Source of the DNA: Bacteroidales bacterium
Lineage (GTDB): Bacteria; Bacteroidota; Bacteroidia; Bacteroidales; UBA3663
NCBI GenBank assembly: GCA_024694125.1
Contig: JAILKE010000083.1
Span: forward strand, 1-55,615
DNA: 55,615 bases
Direction of reading: 5' to 3'
Under the pieces are notes generated by a model. That model ran no database searches and was not told the DNA's origin. It saw only the letters and a program-made list of their open reading frames with translations. Made by a program: the position numbers and the translations under genes. The stretch's first letter is position 1, and every line of letters begins with the position of its first letter. This document shows positions 18,801 to 28,066 of the stretch, one piece after another.

Positions 18801-20315
18801 TTACTTGATTTTGCGTCCCAGTAAATCGTATTTGGACTGGCCTTGAACCACGTGGATATGGCCGTTGCTCATTACTTTAACTCGTCGAGAATTGTCTGGT
18901 TCAGTGACGATATCGGTAATGGCTGATGCTGCGTTTGAATCTATAGCTATGCCTTGACATAAGACATTGATGGTAGATCCATTGTATGATTTAGCATTGA
19001 CTTCAATACGTAAACCAGAGCCTTGAGCAGATACTGTAACGGTGCCAGAAACAAGATAATAGGGATTGAAAGCGGATGTACCATCGTCATAATTGATTAT
19101 GTCTGTTAGAACATACGATGGATAGTCTTCTGTATCATTACCGCCTATACTGGCAACTACGGTCCCTGGTTCACAAGAATAGGAGATAGGATAAATTCCA
19201 GGAGCTACACCTGTACCAATGTTTGCTTCAGCTATAAAACTAATATAGGTAAAGTGATCGTCTTTTTCCATATACATATCTGTTAATGGGAGGGTGTTAT
19301 CCGATCCGTCTATTGGAACCAAATCTGAAAAGTAGTACATTGTGTCGTAACTCAATGAAAGGGTGGTTATTTCTGTTGGTTCATAATCGAATGTCAATTC
19401 CTCTTCATCTTCGCCAAAGAGGTTGTCCAGGTCAAGATCAGGAGCTTGCTTGAAATAGATGATAATTTCTTCGCAACGTAATTGTGCTGTACAGGTAAGT
19501 TTTAGGGATTTGGCATTGATATTATTCACGAAAACAACGGGATCTTGCTTCACCTCGTTCTCAGAATCGTAAGCATAAGATATCTCGCCATTATCGGCAT
19601 CCGCAGTAAAGTTCTTTTTGACCGAGCCGTTGATTGAAATCGCTACAAATGGTTGGGTAGCGTCAATTTGTAAGGAATTGCCAGCGGCGCATGCAAAGTA
19701 TTCAGCAGATTGGGTACCGGTACCACGTACAAGGACATTCCCCTGTAAGATGCTATATGCTTGATTGAAGGCTGCTGTACCAGAGGGACGGATGATGACA
19801 GAATCTGGGTACTGATAATTGGCATCAAGTTGGTTTAGAGCTTCATCTTGTCCATTATCTCCACCTTGACCTTCTCCGTTTTCGGTATGAGAAGCGCATG
19901 TGACCTTAATTTGTTTGATGTAAATAGATTTTGAATTGCGGGTCAATGAGATATTCAGGTCTCCGTCTGTAGCTGTACCCTCGAAAGTTTTGGTAACATT
20001 GGCCTCTTTAGCTAATGTTTCTAATTTGCCAAATGTTTTGCCATCTACCGTTACAGCAATAGTATTTTTGCTATCAATATTGCAAGAACAGAGGATTTCT
20101 ACTTTGCTGATGCCTGTAGAACCTTTCAAGGTCAATGTCGTGCTTTGTGTGAATTGACAACCTCGTTTGTTGCTTGTTTGTTCGAAACCAGCAGGCTTCG
20201 CACTGGATGTCCATCCTTGAGGAATACTCGTTGAGAAATCATAAGTAACTTCTTCCGCCATAGCAGCTTGGATAAGCAAGGCCATAGAAAACAATAGAGT
20301 AAATAATTTCTTCAT
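18801..20315 (-). CDS. Secreted protein of unknown function with a T9SS-cargo-like C-terminus
   Basis: 504 residues. Signal peptide MKKLFTLLFSMALLIQAAMA, then a beta-rich N-terminal domain opening VTYDFSTSIPQGW (~25-145). A Gly/Asp-rich linker (ENGEGQGGDNGQDEA) follows, then two further beta-sandwich-like segments. The last ~30 residues (VKVMSNGHIHVVQGQSKYDLLGRKIK) have the NGxxxxxxGxxxYxxxGxxxK pattern common at the ends of large Bacteroidales secreted proteins, and compatible with T9SS sorting since sprA is in this window. No catalytic motif is recognised. It lies 101 bp downstream of another large secreted protein with the same DLRG/choice-of-anchor style, probably co-transcribed. Adhesin or structural surface role is only a guess. 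Confidence 0.75.
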   Translation of the reverse strand: MKKLFTLLFSMALLIQAAMAEEVTYDFSTSIPQGWTSSAKPAGFEQTSNKRGCQFTQSTTLTLKGSTGISKVEILCSCNIDSKNTIAVTVDGKTFGKLETLAKEANVTKTFEGTATDGDLNISLTRNSKSIYIKQIKVTCASHTENGEGQGGDNGQDEALNQLDANYQYPDSVIIRPSGTAAFNQAYSILQGNVLVRGTGTQSAEYFACAAGNSLQIDATQPFVAISINGSVKKNFTADADNGEISYAYDSENEVKQDPVVFVNNINAKSLKLTCTAQLRCEEIIIYFKQAPDLDLDNLFGEDEEELTFDYEPTEITTLSLSYDTMYYFSDLVPIDGSDNTLPLTDMYMEKDDHFTYISFIAEANIGTGVAPGIYPISYSCEPGTVVASIGGNDTEDYPSYVLTDIINYDDGTSAFNPYYLVSGTVTVSAQGSGLRIEVNAKSYNGSTINVLCQGIAIDSNAASAITDIVTEPDNSRRVKVMSNGHIHVVQGQSKYDLLGRKIK

Positions 20316-20416
20316 AATAGGTCGGTTTATAAGTTGGAGGATAGGAGCAGGAACAAGTATTACTCATCCAGAATAGAGTTGAACATTGTCCCTGCATCCG
20401 AAATTAAAGAGTTCAA

Positions 20417-23400
20417 TTACTTAAAGAAGAGAACTTTTCCATTGCGTATTACTAATCCGCGTGTATCAGATGATACTGATTGACCATCAACCCTATATGA
20501 GTTCGTGGTTGACCGAGATGGATTATTGGAGATGTTCTCGATGTTAGATGGCATACCATAGCTTAAGACAGGGGCAATTGCCATGGAAAGAGGGTCGTTG
20601 TCATTAGCCATCCATTCATACACACCTGTAGGCTCATAACCGGTTGCGGTATCGAGGTAGTGATATACGGTGTTGAGTTGACCGACTGGACGACGAGCAC
20701 AAAGAATGGAAATATTGTCGCTTGTGTAAGGGGATTCTTCTAAAGAGTTGTGAGGGAATCCTCCTATTGTGACAAAAAACTCTCCTTCGATATGCGCGGT
20801 CTTGTCGAGAATGAATGAAGTGCCCACAACATTATCATCATCCCAATTCAGGTCTCCTGCACGGACACTTGCAGAAGCAAGCACTTCTCCTGGCAGGTTG
20901 TCAGTACACTTCCGTATTCTTACGGTAATGAGAGAATCTGGAGAAATAGTTTCGGTAGATGCAAAATAAACTGTAACGCTATCTATTGTAGCATCTGCCA
21001 AAGGAGCTTTGAAATGTTCGGCGAACTCATCAATCATCAACCAGTTGCTACCTGCGTAATTTCCAAAGTAGCCCATGGCAATCCGGTCGAGATAACTGCT
21101 TTCGGAAGGCTGAATATTCCAGATATACTGAGCACCACCTGCCTGAATGGCATACTTTAGGATATCCTGGTCTGTGCCTGCTACGTTACTTACCTGTAGT
21201 CTTACACTATATGTGCCTGCCTTGATGTAGGTGACCGTAGGGTCGGATTCAGTAGAAGCCTCGATATCAGTACCTTGGAATTTCCACAAGCGCTCGGTAG
21301 GACGTCCAGTAGAACAATCGTGGAATGTGACGGGAACGTTGAGCGGCAAGAATACGCCAGTAAAGGGTGAAAGATAGCCCTCTTGAGGAAGTTCTGCAAT
21401 AGCTTTAGGCATTTCGGCTACAACATTGACATAGTTGTGACGAGTCATGTTGTCGTTCTCGTGGCGTTTGTTCATCACATATAGAGATACGTCGTATGTG
21501 CCAATCGTGTCATATACAACGATGGGATTGTGCTCATCTTCGTTGATGACACGTCCACCGGGGAATGCCCATTCAATATAGTCAGAGGCTACGGACATAT
21601 CGTGGTAGTGAACCGTATCGCCCAAGTTGACGGTAATATGAGCATCATTTGAGAAGTCATGTGACATGAGCTTAAAGCCATCGAATGCTACCGCCTCTCC
21701 GTCACTACCTTGGTATATGAAGTAGAATTGGACTTTGTGACCTTCGTAATCACTTAAATCGACATTGAAACGGATCCAAGCTGGACCAGTATAGTTGTTC
21801 TCTTGTGCCCATTCAAATCCATTAACAAGAACGCTTGATTTGTCGCTCTCGTGGTCATAGATTCCTACAGTCCAGTTGGCCCAAACCAAGAGACCTCCAC
21901 TGAAATAACTATAGAATTCGAGTTGACTATTGGGCTCAATGGTCATGGCTGGAGATTCGAAAATCTCATTCTGGTTATCGTTGGCATTTTTGATGTCGAG
22001 AGAATACTTATTGTTAGGATCAATAGTTGAGAAGCTGACGTTAGGAGGTAAACTTGGCTCTGGCATAAGCCGGAAGGTCGTTTGGCTATTAGAGTGAAGT
22101 AGCCATCCCTCTATTTCTTCCGAACTATCGAAGCCTTGAGCATAGTATGCCTTGTATGCTTCATCTGCGCTGAACATGGCTTGGGCTTTTTCGTTAATGA
22201 CAAAGTCGGCTTCGACCAATGGGCTGAAGACATTGTAACCGGCAGCAAGCACGAGTAGGTGGCAACTCTTGGAAATCTTAATAACACCTTCCGTAGCAGG
22301 TATAATAATAGGATCGTCGGTCAGAGCAATGGAGTCGGATGCCGTAACGGAGTACCAAATAGTTTTAGCTCGATCGTCAACTACAGAAACATTAACTTCT
22401 ACAGGACCGTCGAACGTTCCTCCCATTGGCGTTAGGATAGGAAGATTGAGAGGAACTTTCTCAATGACCACGACAACAAAACTTGCTGTATCGGCAATGT
22501 ATTCATCGTTACCTTCAAAGATGGCCATTACAGAGCAAGTATCGGCGCTTCGTGCATATATTTCTCCTTCGCTGGACATGGCTGCTACCATGTTATTTGT
22601 GCTCTTGTATTTGATAGGGCTTACCTGTCGGGGATTGTTGAGCATTGGGCAGGTGCCATAGTCGGTAGTCTCAAGCCAAATGGTATCTTTTGCAAATGAT
22701 AGGCGTGGGTCCTGTCGAATGAAATATTCGGCCTTTACCACGGCGCTATATTCATCGCCAATCTTCGTGACGGCGTTAATTCTGGTAGTTTGTTCGATTT
22801 GGATAGGTCCCGTATAAGTCAAAGGCTTGCACTCTGCATTAAGTGGGCTGCCATTATTAAATGTGTACAAGATAGTGTAGCTTCCTTCTGTATAGTCCTC
22901 AACGCTCATAGAGAGTGTTTGAGGAGCATCGTAAGCCCCTGGAGCCAGAGACAAAGTAGGAGCCTTAATCTTGATCTCTTCAGGTTCGTATTCTATTTCT
23001 ATTGACTTTAGATAAAGGGAATTCTTGGAGGTGCCTGTTTGTAGGAACTCTATGTCAACTTTGCCCGATTGTGCTGTTTCGGAAGGTTTGAATTCGTAGA
23101 GTAACGAGTCCTCGGTGAGAGCTACGCTCGAAGCACTCTCACACAGGTAGTTCTGACCACCAATGGATACTTTCAAATCGGCTCCATCAGATTTGGAATG
23201 ACGACGAGCCTTAAGGCGTACGGCCAGAACCTTGCCTCTCAGGTCGTAAGTGAAGAGTGAAGTGTGACTTGAAGGGGCAGATGCAGTGCCGATAGTCTGT
23301 CCTCCAGAAGCTGTGACGGCATACTTCTTGGTATCCGAACTCCAGATGCTCCAAGACAAAGAATTGATAGTTGTGGTCAGAGTGTCAGGATTGCTTTCTG

Positions 23401-23542
23401 ACGCAGATAGGGCGTAGAAACCATCTCCACCCTTTTGAACGGTCATATTAAAATTATATGACCAGGTTGACGTAGCGGCATGACCTAAAGACGTAATAGC
23501 CAAAAATGCTAAAATCAACAGTTTCGTTTTTAACGTTTTCAT
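20417..23542 (-). CDS. Large secreted multidomain protein with PKD domains and T9SS-like tail
   Basis: 1041 residues with a signal peptide (MKTLKTKLLILAFLAITSLG). N-terminal beta domain (~25-185); a chitobiase/Fn3-like segment at ~190-270 (SYTILYTFNNGSPLNAECKPLTYTGPI), with a second such repeat at ~370-450. A choice-of-anchor J / cleaved-adhesin-type domain occupies ~460-640 (YYAQGFDSSEEIEGWLLHSN...AVAFDGFKLMSHD). Two PKD repeats follow (EWAFPGGRVI...GTYDVSLYV and LWKFQGTDIE...GTYSVRLQV), then a last beta domain. The C-terminus ends YRVDGQSVS then GLVIRNGKVLFFK, a frequent Bacteroidales surface-protein ending that fits T9SS export. No active site identified; probably a surface adhesin or binding protein. 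First gene of a two-gene unit. Confidence 0.78.
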   Translation of the reverse strand: MKTLKTKLLILAFLAITSLGHAATSTWSYNFNMTVQKGGDGFYALSASESNPDTLTTTINSLSWSIWSSDTKKYAVTASGGQTIGTASAPSSHTSLFTYDLRGKVLAVRLKARRHSKSDGADLKVSIGGQNYLCESASSVALTEDSLLYEFKPSETAQSGKVDIEFLQTGTSKNSLYLKSIEIEYEPEEIKIKAPTLSLAPGAYDAPQTLSMSVEDYTEGSYTILYTFNNGSPLNAECKPLTYTGPIQIEQTTRINAVTKIGDEYSAVVKAEYFIRQDPRLSFAKDTIWLETTDYGTCPMLNNPRQVSPIKYKSTNNMVAAMSSEGEIYARSADTCSVMAIFEGNDEYIADTASFVVVVIEKVPLNLPILTPMGGTFDGPVEVNVSVVDDRAKTIWYSVTASDSIALTDDPIIIPATEGVIKISKSCHLLVLAAGYNVFSPLVEADFVINEKAQAMFSADEAYKAYYAQGFDSSEEIEGWLLHSNSQTTFRLMPEPSLPPNVSFSTIDPNNKYSLDIKNANDNQNEIFESPAMTIEPNSQLEFYSYFSGGLLVWANWTVGIYDHESDKSSVLVNGFEWAQENNYTGPAWIRFNVDLSDYEGHKVQFYFIYQGSDGEAVAFDGFKLMSHDFSNDAHITVNLGDTVHYHDMSVASDYIEWAFPGGRVINEDEHNPIVVYDTIGTYDVSLYVMNKRHENDNMTRHNYVNVVAEMPKAIAELPQEGYLSPFTGVFLPLNVPVTFHDCSTGRPTERLWKFQGTDIEASTESDPTVTYIKAGTYSVRLQVSNVAGTDQDILKYAIQAGGAQYIWNIQPSESSYLDRIAMGYFGNYAGSNWLMIDEFAEHFKAPLADATIDSVTVYFASTETISPDSLITVRIRKCTDNLPGEVLASASVRAGDLNWDDDNVVGTSFILDKTAHIEGEFFVTIGGFPHNSLEESPYTSDNISILCARRPVGQLNTVYHYLDTATGYEPTGVYEWMANDNDPLSMAIAPVLSYGMPSNIENISNNPSRSTTNSYRVDGQSVSSDTRGLVIRNGKVLFFK

Positions 23543-23574
23543 TTAATATGGATGTTTTGTTGTGATTATTATAG

Positions 23575-23622
23575 CTCAAGTATCACACTTGAGTTTCCGG
23601 ATGTAGTTATACTTCAAAGATC
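23575..23622 (-). promoter_or_regulatory. Leader hairpin and weak promoter of the PKD protein gene
   Basis: CTCAAGT (23575-23581), loop ATCAC, ACTTGAG (23587-23593) would form a 7-bp hairpin about 33 nt before the start. Upstream, GATCTTTG (minus strand, 23622-23615) differs from TAnnTTTG by one base. The rest of 23623-23803 is AT-rich and shows nothing clear. Confidence 0.35.
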
Positions 23623-23803
23623 TGTACTTGGATTAAAGTATAATAAACGCAGCTTTCTATTGAAGTCCAATGTCTTATGTGCAATTATAAATAGAAATAA
23701 CCTATAATTGCCCAAAATAAAATATATAATGTTGGCTTAGACGAAAGAATGGAAGTATTGTTTTCTTGTTAGTACAGTTAAGTTGGTCAAAAATTAAGCC
23801 AAC

Positions 23804-25792
23804 CTAACTGGGAGATGGTTCGGTATCAGGATCGGGTTCAACGATAATCATCTTCCCGTGATTGCTGAAATGTTCAATCAGATTGTGATAGAAAGGATGA
23901 CAAGAGAGGGTCGTTGTATCCCCCAATACGATAAGTTTCATACGAGCACGGGTAATGGCAACGTTCATGCGCCGTAAGTCGTTGAGGAATCCGATACGGC
24001 CATCGTCATTGCCGCGTACCATGGAAATGAGTATTACGTCTCGTTCCTGTCCCTGGAATCCATCTACGGTGTGAACCGTAATACGTCCCTGCAGAGGCTT
24101 GAGATAGTTGCTTTGTCGCACAAGTTTGCGTAGCAATTGAACTTGACTCTTATAGGGAGAGATAATGCCAAAATCGACCTGCTCATCCAGGATGCGTTGC
24201 ATGCCTAATTGACGGACGTAGTCACGCAATGTGCGAATCAGAAGAAGCCCTTCGTTTGTATTGAGTTTGCTTTGACTCAAGGGATTGGTCTGTTCCTCAA
24301 AGCCAAGGCGTGAAGTGTCTATCCATACCAGTGGAGAGTCAAGTTCAATCACGGTGCGATGAGCAACTTCGGGTGCGGCTTGAAGCATGCCTTTGTAGAA
24401 CCAATCAGAGGAGAATTGCATGATCTGTTCATGCATTCTATATTGTACCGTAAGCAACCGAACACTTTCAGGGCGACGTTGGGCTACATATTCCATGAGG
24501 GTCGTGCCCAATCCTTGCCGTTCAGCATCGATGCTCTTGATGGTAGGAGGCAACTGATGATGGTCTCCAGCCAGTATAACTCGGTCCGCCTTTTGAATGG
24601 CCGCCCAACAAGCCGCTTCAAATGCTTGGGCAGCTTCATCAATAAAGAGAGTGGAGAAGTGCTTGCGCTCCAGTACACGGGAAGATGTGCCTATCAGTGT
24701 GCAAGCTATGACACGACTCTGCGCGAAAAGTTGATCGTTGATGCGAATCTCAAGTTCCGTACGATGACTCCGTAGTTTGTTGAGCATATTCTGGACCGAG
24801 TGCCGTTCGTTGCCAGAGCAATGCTTGGACGATAGACGAGCTATGGCTTCCCGTTCAGCCTTACGTATTGCCCACAATTCCGTATAGTCAGGGTGAGCTT
24901 CATAGCGGCGTTCGTAGGTCGCTTCAAGCAGGTTATCACTTACACGCATAGGATTACCTACACGCAATACAGAGATGCCACGGGCTAGCAATTGTTCGGC
25001 AATCCAGTCAACCGCAGCATTGCTTTGTGCGCATACAAGAATCTGAGTTTCACGCCGAAGAGTCTCAGAGATGGCTTCGACCAATGTCGTTGTTTTACCG
25101 GTTCCGGGGGGTCCATGAACGATGGCTACTTCGCGAGCACATACAACATGCATTACCGCTTCTTGTTGAGATGGGTTGAGCCAAGGTAAAGAGAGCGGTT
25201 GTTCGACGCGAAATGTGGCATGTTCATCACCAAGTAGAACGTTGCGTAAGTGCTGAAGACGGGCATTGTCAGTATGAAGAACCTGATGAATAGCCTCACA
25301 CATTACACGATGACTGGTAGCGTCAAATGAAAGTTGTACTCCCAATTGCCCAAGCCTTGCATATTCACGAAGAATCTCAGCTGTTTGCGTTCCCGGAATA
25401 CTGACCAGCATACGCATACCATCAACTCTTGATATCTGACAAGACCAAGACCAGAATAGAGGCCGGTCCCCATCACCTTCCGTCCGGAAAAAAACTACAG
25501 GACGTCCAGGTTCAAATTCGTGCTCGGATGGAGTCAGCGTGCGCTCCTTTTGAGCCTGAGAGTAATCTCCTACGAGAGTCGGATCGGCACTTGTATTGAC
25601 AATTTCTATACATAGCTGGTTCAGAGCATTGTAGAATGTCCTGCCGCCTCCGACTGGATACCAACATTTGCCTTGTCGTATTCGACGATGAATGCCGATT
25701 TGGCGTGAGAACTCTTCGTACTCATGCTTTTCTGCTTCATATTCAATGTTGAGAAGCCGTTCTTGTAGGCTAAGGTGTTGAAATGCGTTCAT
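23804..25792 (-). CDS. Superfamily 1 DNA/RNA helicase (Dna2/NAM7, IGHMBP2-like)
   Basis: 662 residues. An N-terminal OB/1B-type region (~1-200, with FFRTEGDGDRPLFWSWSCQI) precedes a Q-motif (LNPSQQEAV), Walker [10 protein letters not shown] (227-235), motif II FIDEAAQA (~385), motif III GDHHQLPPTI, motif IV/V YRMHEQIMQF and VDGFQGQERDVILISMVR, and motif VI NVAITRAR. This is a complete SF1B set of the Upf1/IGHMBP2/Dna2 group. These unwind DNA or RNA 5' to 3' in eukaryotes; the bacterial role is not established. The start shares one base with the stop of the upstream porin gene (TGATG), so translation is coupled, an odd partnership. Confidence 0.9.
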   Translation of the reverse strand: MNAFQHLSLQERLLNIEYEAEKHEYEEFSRQIGIHRRIRQGKCWYPVGGGRTFYNALNQLCIEIVNTSADPTLVGDYSQAQKERTLTPSEHEFEPGRPVVFFRTEGDGDRPLFWSWSCQISRVDGMRMLVSIPGTQTAEILREYARLGQLGVQLSFDATSHRVMCEAIHQVLHTDNARLQHLRNVLLGDEHATFRVEQPLSLPWLNPSQQEAVMHVVCAREVAIVHGPPGTGKTTTLVEAISETLRRETQILVCAQSNAAVDWIAEQLLARGISVLRVGNPMRVSDNLLEATYERRYEAHPDYTELWAIRKAEREAIARLSSKHCSGNERHSVQNMLNKLRSHRTELEIRINDQLFAQSRVIACTLIGTSSRVLERKHFSTLFIDEAAQAFEAACWAAIQKADRVILAGDHHQLPPTIKSIDAERQGLGTTLMEYVAQRRPESVRLLTVQYRMHEQIMQFSSDWFYKGMLQAAPEVAHRTVIELDSPLVWIDTSRLGFEEQTNPLSQSKLNTNEGLLLIRTLRDYVRQLGMQRILDEQVDFGIISPYKSQVQLLRKLVRQSNYLKPLQGRITVHTVDGFQGQERDVILISMVRGNDDGRIGFLNDLRRMNVAITRARMKLIVLGDTTTLSCHPFYHNLIEHFSNHGKMIIVEPDPDTEPSPS

Positions 25793-27840
25793 CAGTTCTG
25801 GAGGTCAAGAATAAGACCATACTCTATTCTGCGTGATTGTACAGGGTAGTAGGGCATGATGAACATATTGTTTGTAACCGAATTCTCAAGCATATTGTGT
25901 ACCGCTAAAAAGAACTTGATACGCTTCAAATTACAATTGACATAGCCATTGAGCAATGGATAATTGCCGCACTTGATGTCCTTTTGGCAATAGAATTGTT
26001 GCGTAGCAGGCTGGTAATTAGGCGCATAATATTTGGTATAGTAATATCCCGTCACACCAGCTTGTATTGCGAGGGTGCGAGCGATGCGGAACTTGAACGA
26101 GAGGTCACTTTCGATACTGACCGCAGGCAAAGGAAGAACATCTTCTTCGGTAGATTCTTGAATCAGAACAGAATTGTCCCATTGAAGCCATTTCCCCGCA
26201 TATAGACTTTGACACAACTTCAAACTGAAGATGTCCAATTGCTTGTCATATTGGTGAGGCATACAATCTGTGCCGAAATAGTGGAAATTGTTGATATGCT
26301 CAATTCCGATTTCTGCACTTGAGTGGGTGCGTGGATATTCGATACGTCCAGAGACGCGCACCTGTTGCTCTTTGTCAAAATCGTTGCTCCATCGAAAATG
26401 ATTGCTATAATAGTGCTCCATCAAGTATGAGACATTGGCATTGCGCATGACGGCACTTGCCTCGACGATGAGACTATCAGACCATTGGTGCGTATCTGCT
26501 TCTCGGTGTCCGAAAGGAATGACAGAACTTATCTTACCATATAGGTCTATATCTCCAGCCTTGTCGCCCGATAGGGCAGAGCGGAATGTGGCATCAATGG
26601 TAAGGAGCGATGATAAATGTCGGCTGAGTTGCCCTCCTGCCCATATAGTATTGGAATAATGATTGCGTGATATGAAGTCAAGATCAGACGAATCGGGCAA
26701 TAAGGTGTAGTGTTGCCTTTCATAGCCGATGAATGCTCCCAAAGAGAATTGAGAGAAACGGTTAAACCCTTCGTTGAGGCGTATTCCGGCATAAGTGCTG
26801 AAGTCTCGATATGTAGTCGAATCAGCCGTTATGGAAGAGTCATAGTAACCTCTTTGTGCAAAGAACGATGTGTCGGAGGTCTGGTCTGCGCCAGGATCCA
26901 TAATGAAATTATGGTGCAGATACTCGAAATCAATACTATGGAAGATGGTAGCTATCGGCTTGAACTCCTCCCAAACGGTGGAATCCTTCTCATCAATGTG
27001 TTCATTCCACTTACCCAGGCTATAGGTGTGTTGCATGTGTACCTGCCGTTGGTCCGTACTGTTCCATGTATCGACCAGTTGGGTGGGCATATTCTTGGGG
27101 TCAGTGAAATTGCTCTTGTATTCATCGGGAGTGAGTACGTAACCACGGTCGTCTATGCCACCGTTCTCTTGGTTGGCCAATTTGCCCAAAGTAAAAGCAA
27201 GATAAGCTTTGTATTGCTCTCCTTCATAGTAGGCATAACTATTCCACTTGATGGGTTTTGATGCACTCTCTGCATATTCACCTCGGGCATAGACATAATC
27301 AAGGTTGGAGCCAATGCCAATGCGCTTGTTGAAATTCCCGAAGAAATTGATTTTCAAATGGTCATTGGTCTGCAACCCGCCACCCTGCTTGGAGTAACTG
27401 AGTACTGTGCAAGGAAGTTTGCTATTGTAATAAAGTTGTTGTGAAGGTTCGAAGCGAAACAGGTCGTAGGCATTGACAAAAATAAAGTCGTGAGCTCGGC
27501 GTCTATCGAACCATGACTGGACCATATGGGGACCATACATGTTGCCCGTATATACAAGAGCAGGAGCCATGCTCAACATACTCTGTCTATTGCCCAATCC
27601 TAAATAAGAGGTGTCGGGACGAGAGGAGTACGATAAGCTTGTCATCGGGTCAAGGGTCCAGCATCGACGTTCATCGAGCAATGGGACGCATGGATCCTCC
27701 TCTTGGACCGTAGTATCATTATCTGCCATACCACTTTCCGGCGAGACGCCCCGTCGTGCATGCTCTTGCGCAGGCAGAGGTCCTGCGCATAACCATAATA
27801 AACCAAAAACGTAAAGTGATACGAATGCCTTAATTTTCAT
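25792..27840 (-). CDS. Putative outer-membrane porin (Porin_10-like)
   Basis: 682 residues from the ATG at 27840, which opens a signal peptide (MKIKAFVSLYVFGLLWLCAG). A TTG three codons upstream is in the -7 box. After an acidic, disordered-looking segment (~25-55) comes a long run of alternating hydrophobic/aromatic strands (HLKINFFGNFNKRIGIGSNLDYVYARGEY, RFSQFSLGAFIGYERQHY, KWLQWDNSVLIQEST), ending QSRRIEYGLILDLQN. This matches the Bacteroidota putative porin family, large beta-barrels of unproven substrate. The promoter sits unusually close (6 nt from box to ATG). Coupled to the helicase gene downstream. Confidence 0.82.
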   Translation of the reverse strand: MKIKAFVSLYVFGLLWLCAGPLPAQEHARRGVSPESGMADNDTTVQEEDPCVPLLDERRCWTLDPMTSLSYSSRPDTSYLGLGNRQSMLSMAPALVYTGNMYGPHMVQSWFDRRRAHDFIFVNAYDLFRFEPSQQLYYNSKLPCTVLSYSKQGGGLQTNDHLKINFFGNFNKRIGIGSNLDYVYARGEYAESASKPIKWNSYAYYEGEQYKAYLAFTLGKLANQENGGIDDRGYVLTPDEYKSNFTDPKNMPTQLVDTWNSTDQRQVHMQHTYSLGKWNEHIDEKDSTVWEEFKPIATIFHSIDFEYLHHNFIMDPGADQTSDTSFFAQRGYYDSSITADSTTYRDFSTYAGIRLNEGFNRFSQFSLGAFIGYERQHYTLLPDSSDLDFISRNHYSNTIWAGGQLSRHLSSLLTIDATFRSALSGDKAGDIDLYGKISSVIPFGHREADTHQWSDSLIVEASAVMRNANVSYLMEHYYSNHFRWSNDFDKEQQVRVSGRIEYPRTHSSAEIGIEHINNFHYFGTDCMPHQYDKQLDIFSLKLCQSLYAGKWLQWDNSVLIQESTEEDVLPLPAVSIESDLSFKFRIARTLAIQAGVTGYYYTKYYAPNYQPATQQFYCQKDIKCGNYPLLNGYVNCNLKRIKFFLAVHNMLENSVTNNMFIMPYYPVQSRRIEYGLILDLQN

Positions 27841-27846
27841 AATGTG

Positions 27847-27854
27847 CAAAGATA
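27847..27854 (-). promoter_or_regulatory. -7 box almost abutting the porin start codon
   Basis: TATCTTTG on the minus strand; only 6 nt separate it from the ATG at 27840. If used, the mRNA would be leaderless or nearly so. No good -33 TTTG at the usual spacing was found. Confidence 0.45.
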
Positions 27855-27973
27855 AGTCAAAATTTGCAATATTGATGCATATTTAACGGTATTTTAGTAG
27901 CATTACGAGTTATTTTTTATAGTTTGATTGATATAATTGCCAAATTGTAATCTAATTGGGTGTCTATCGTATA

Positions 27974-28018
27974 TAAAAAATATAAGACCGAAGTGAACAT
28001 TTGCATTCCTTCGGTCTT
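27974..28018 (-). terminator. Terminator of the barrel protein gene
   Basis: AAGACCGAAG (27984-27993) pairs with CTTCGGTCTT (28009-28018). Read leftward, it is followed by TATTTTTTAT. It lies about 50 bp past the stop at 28067. Confidence 0.82.
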
Positions 28019-28066
28019 AATTATATTATCTATGACTTCGATTTATGGTTAAGTTACTTCCCTTCT

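Noticed and set aside
23775-23810. Hairpin at the helicase stop codon as a terminator
   Set aside because: The 12-bp stem overlaps the stop codon and no T-run follows on the relevant strand.
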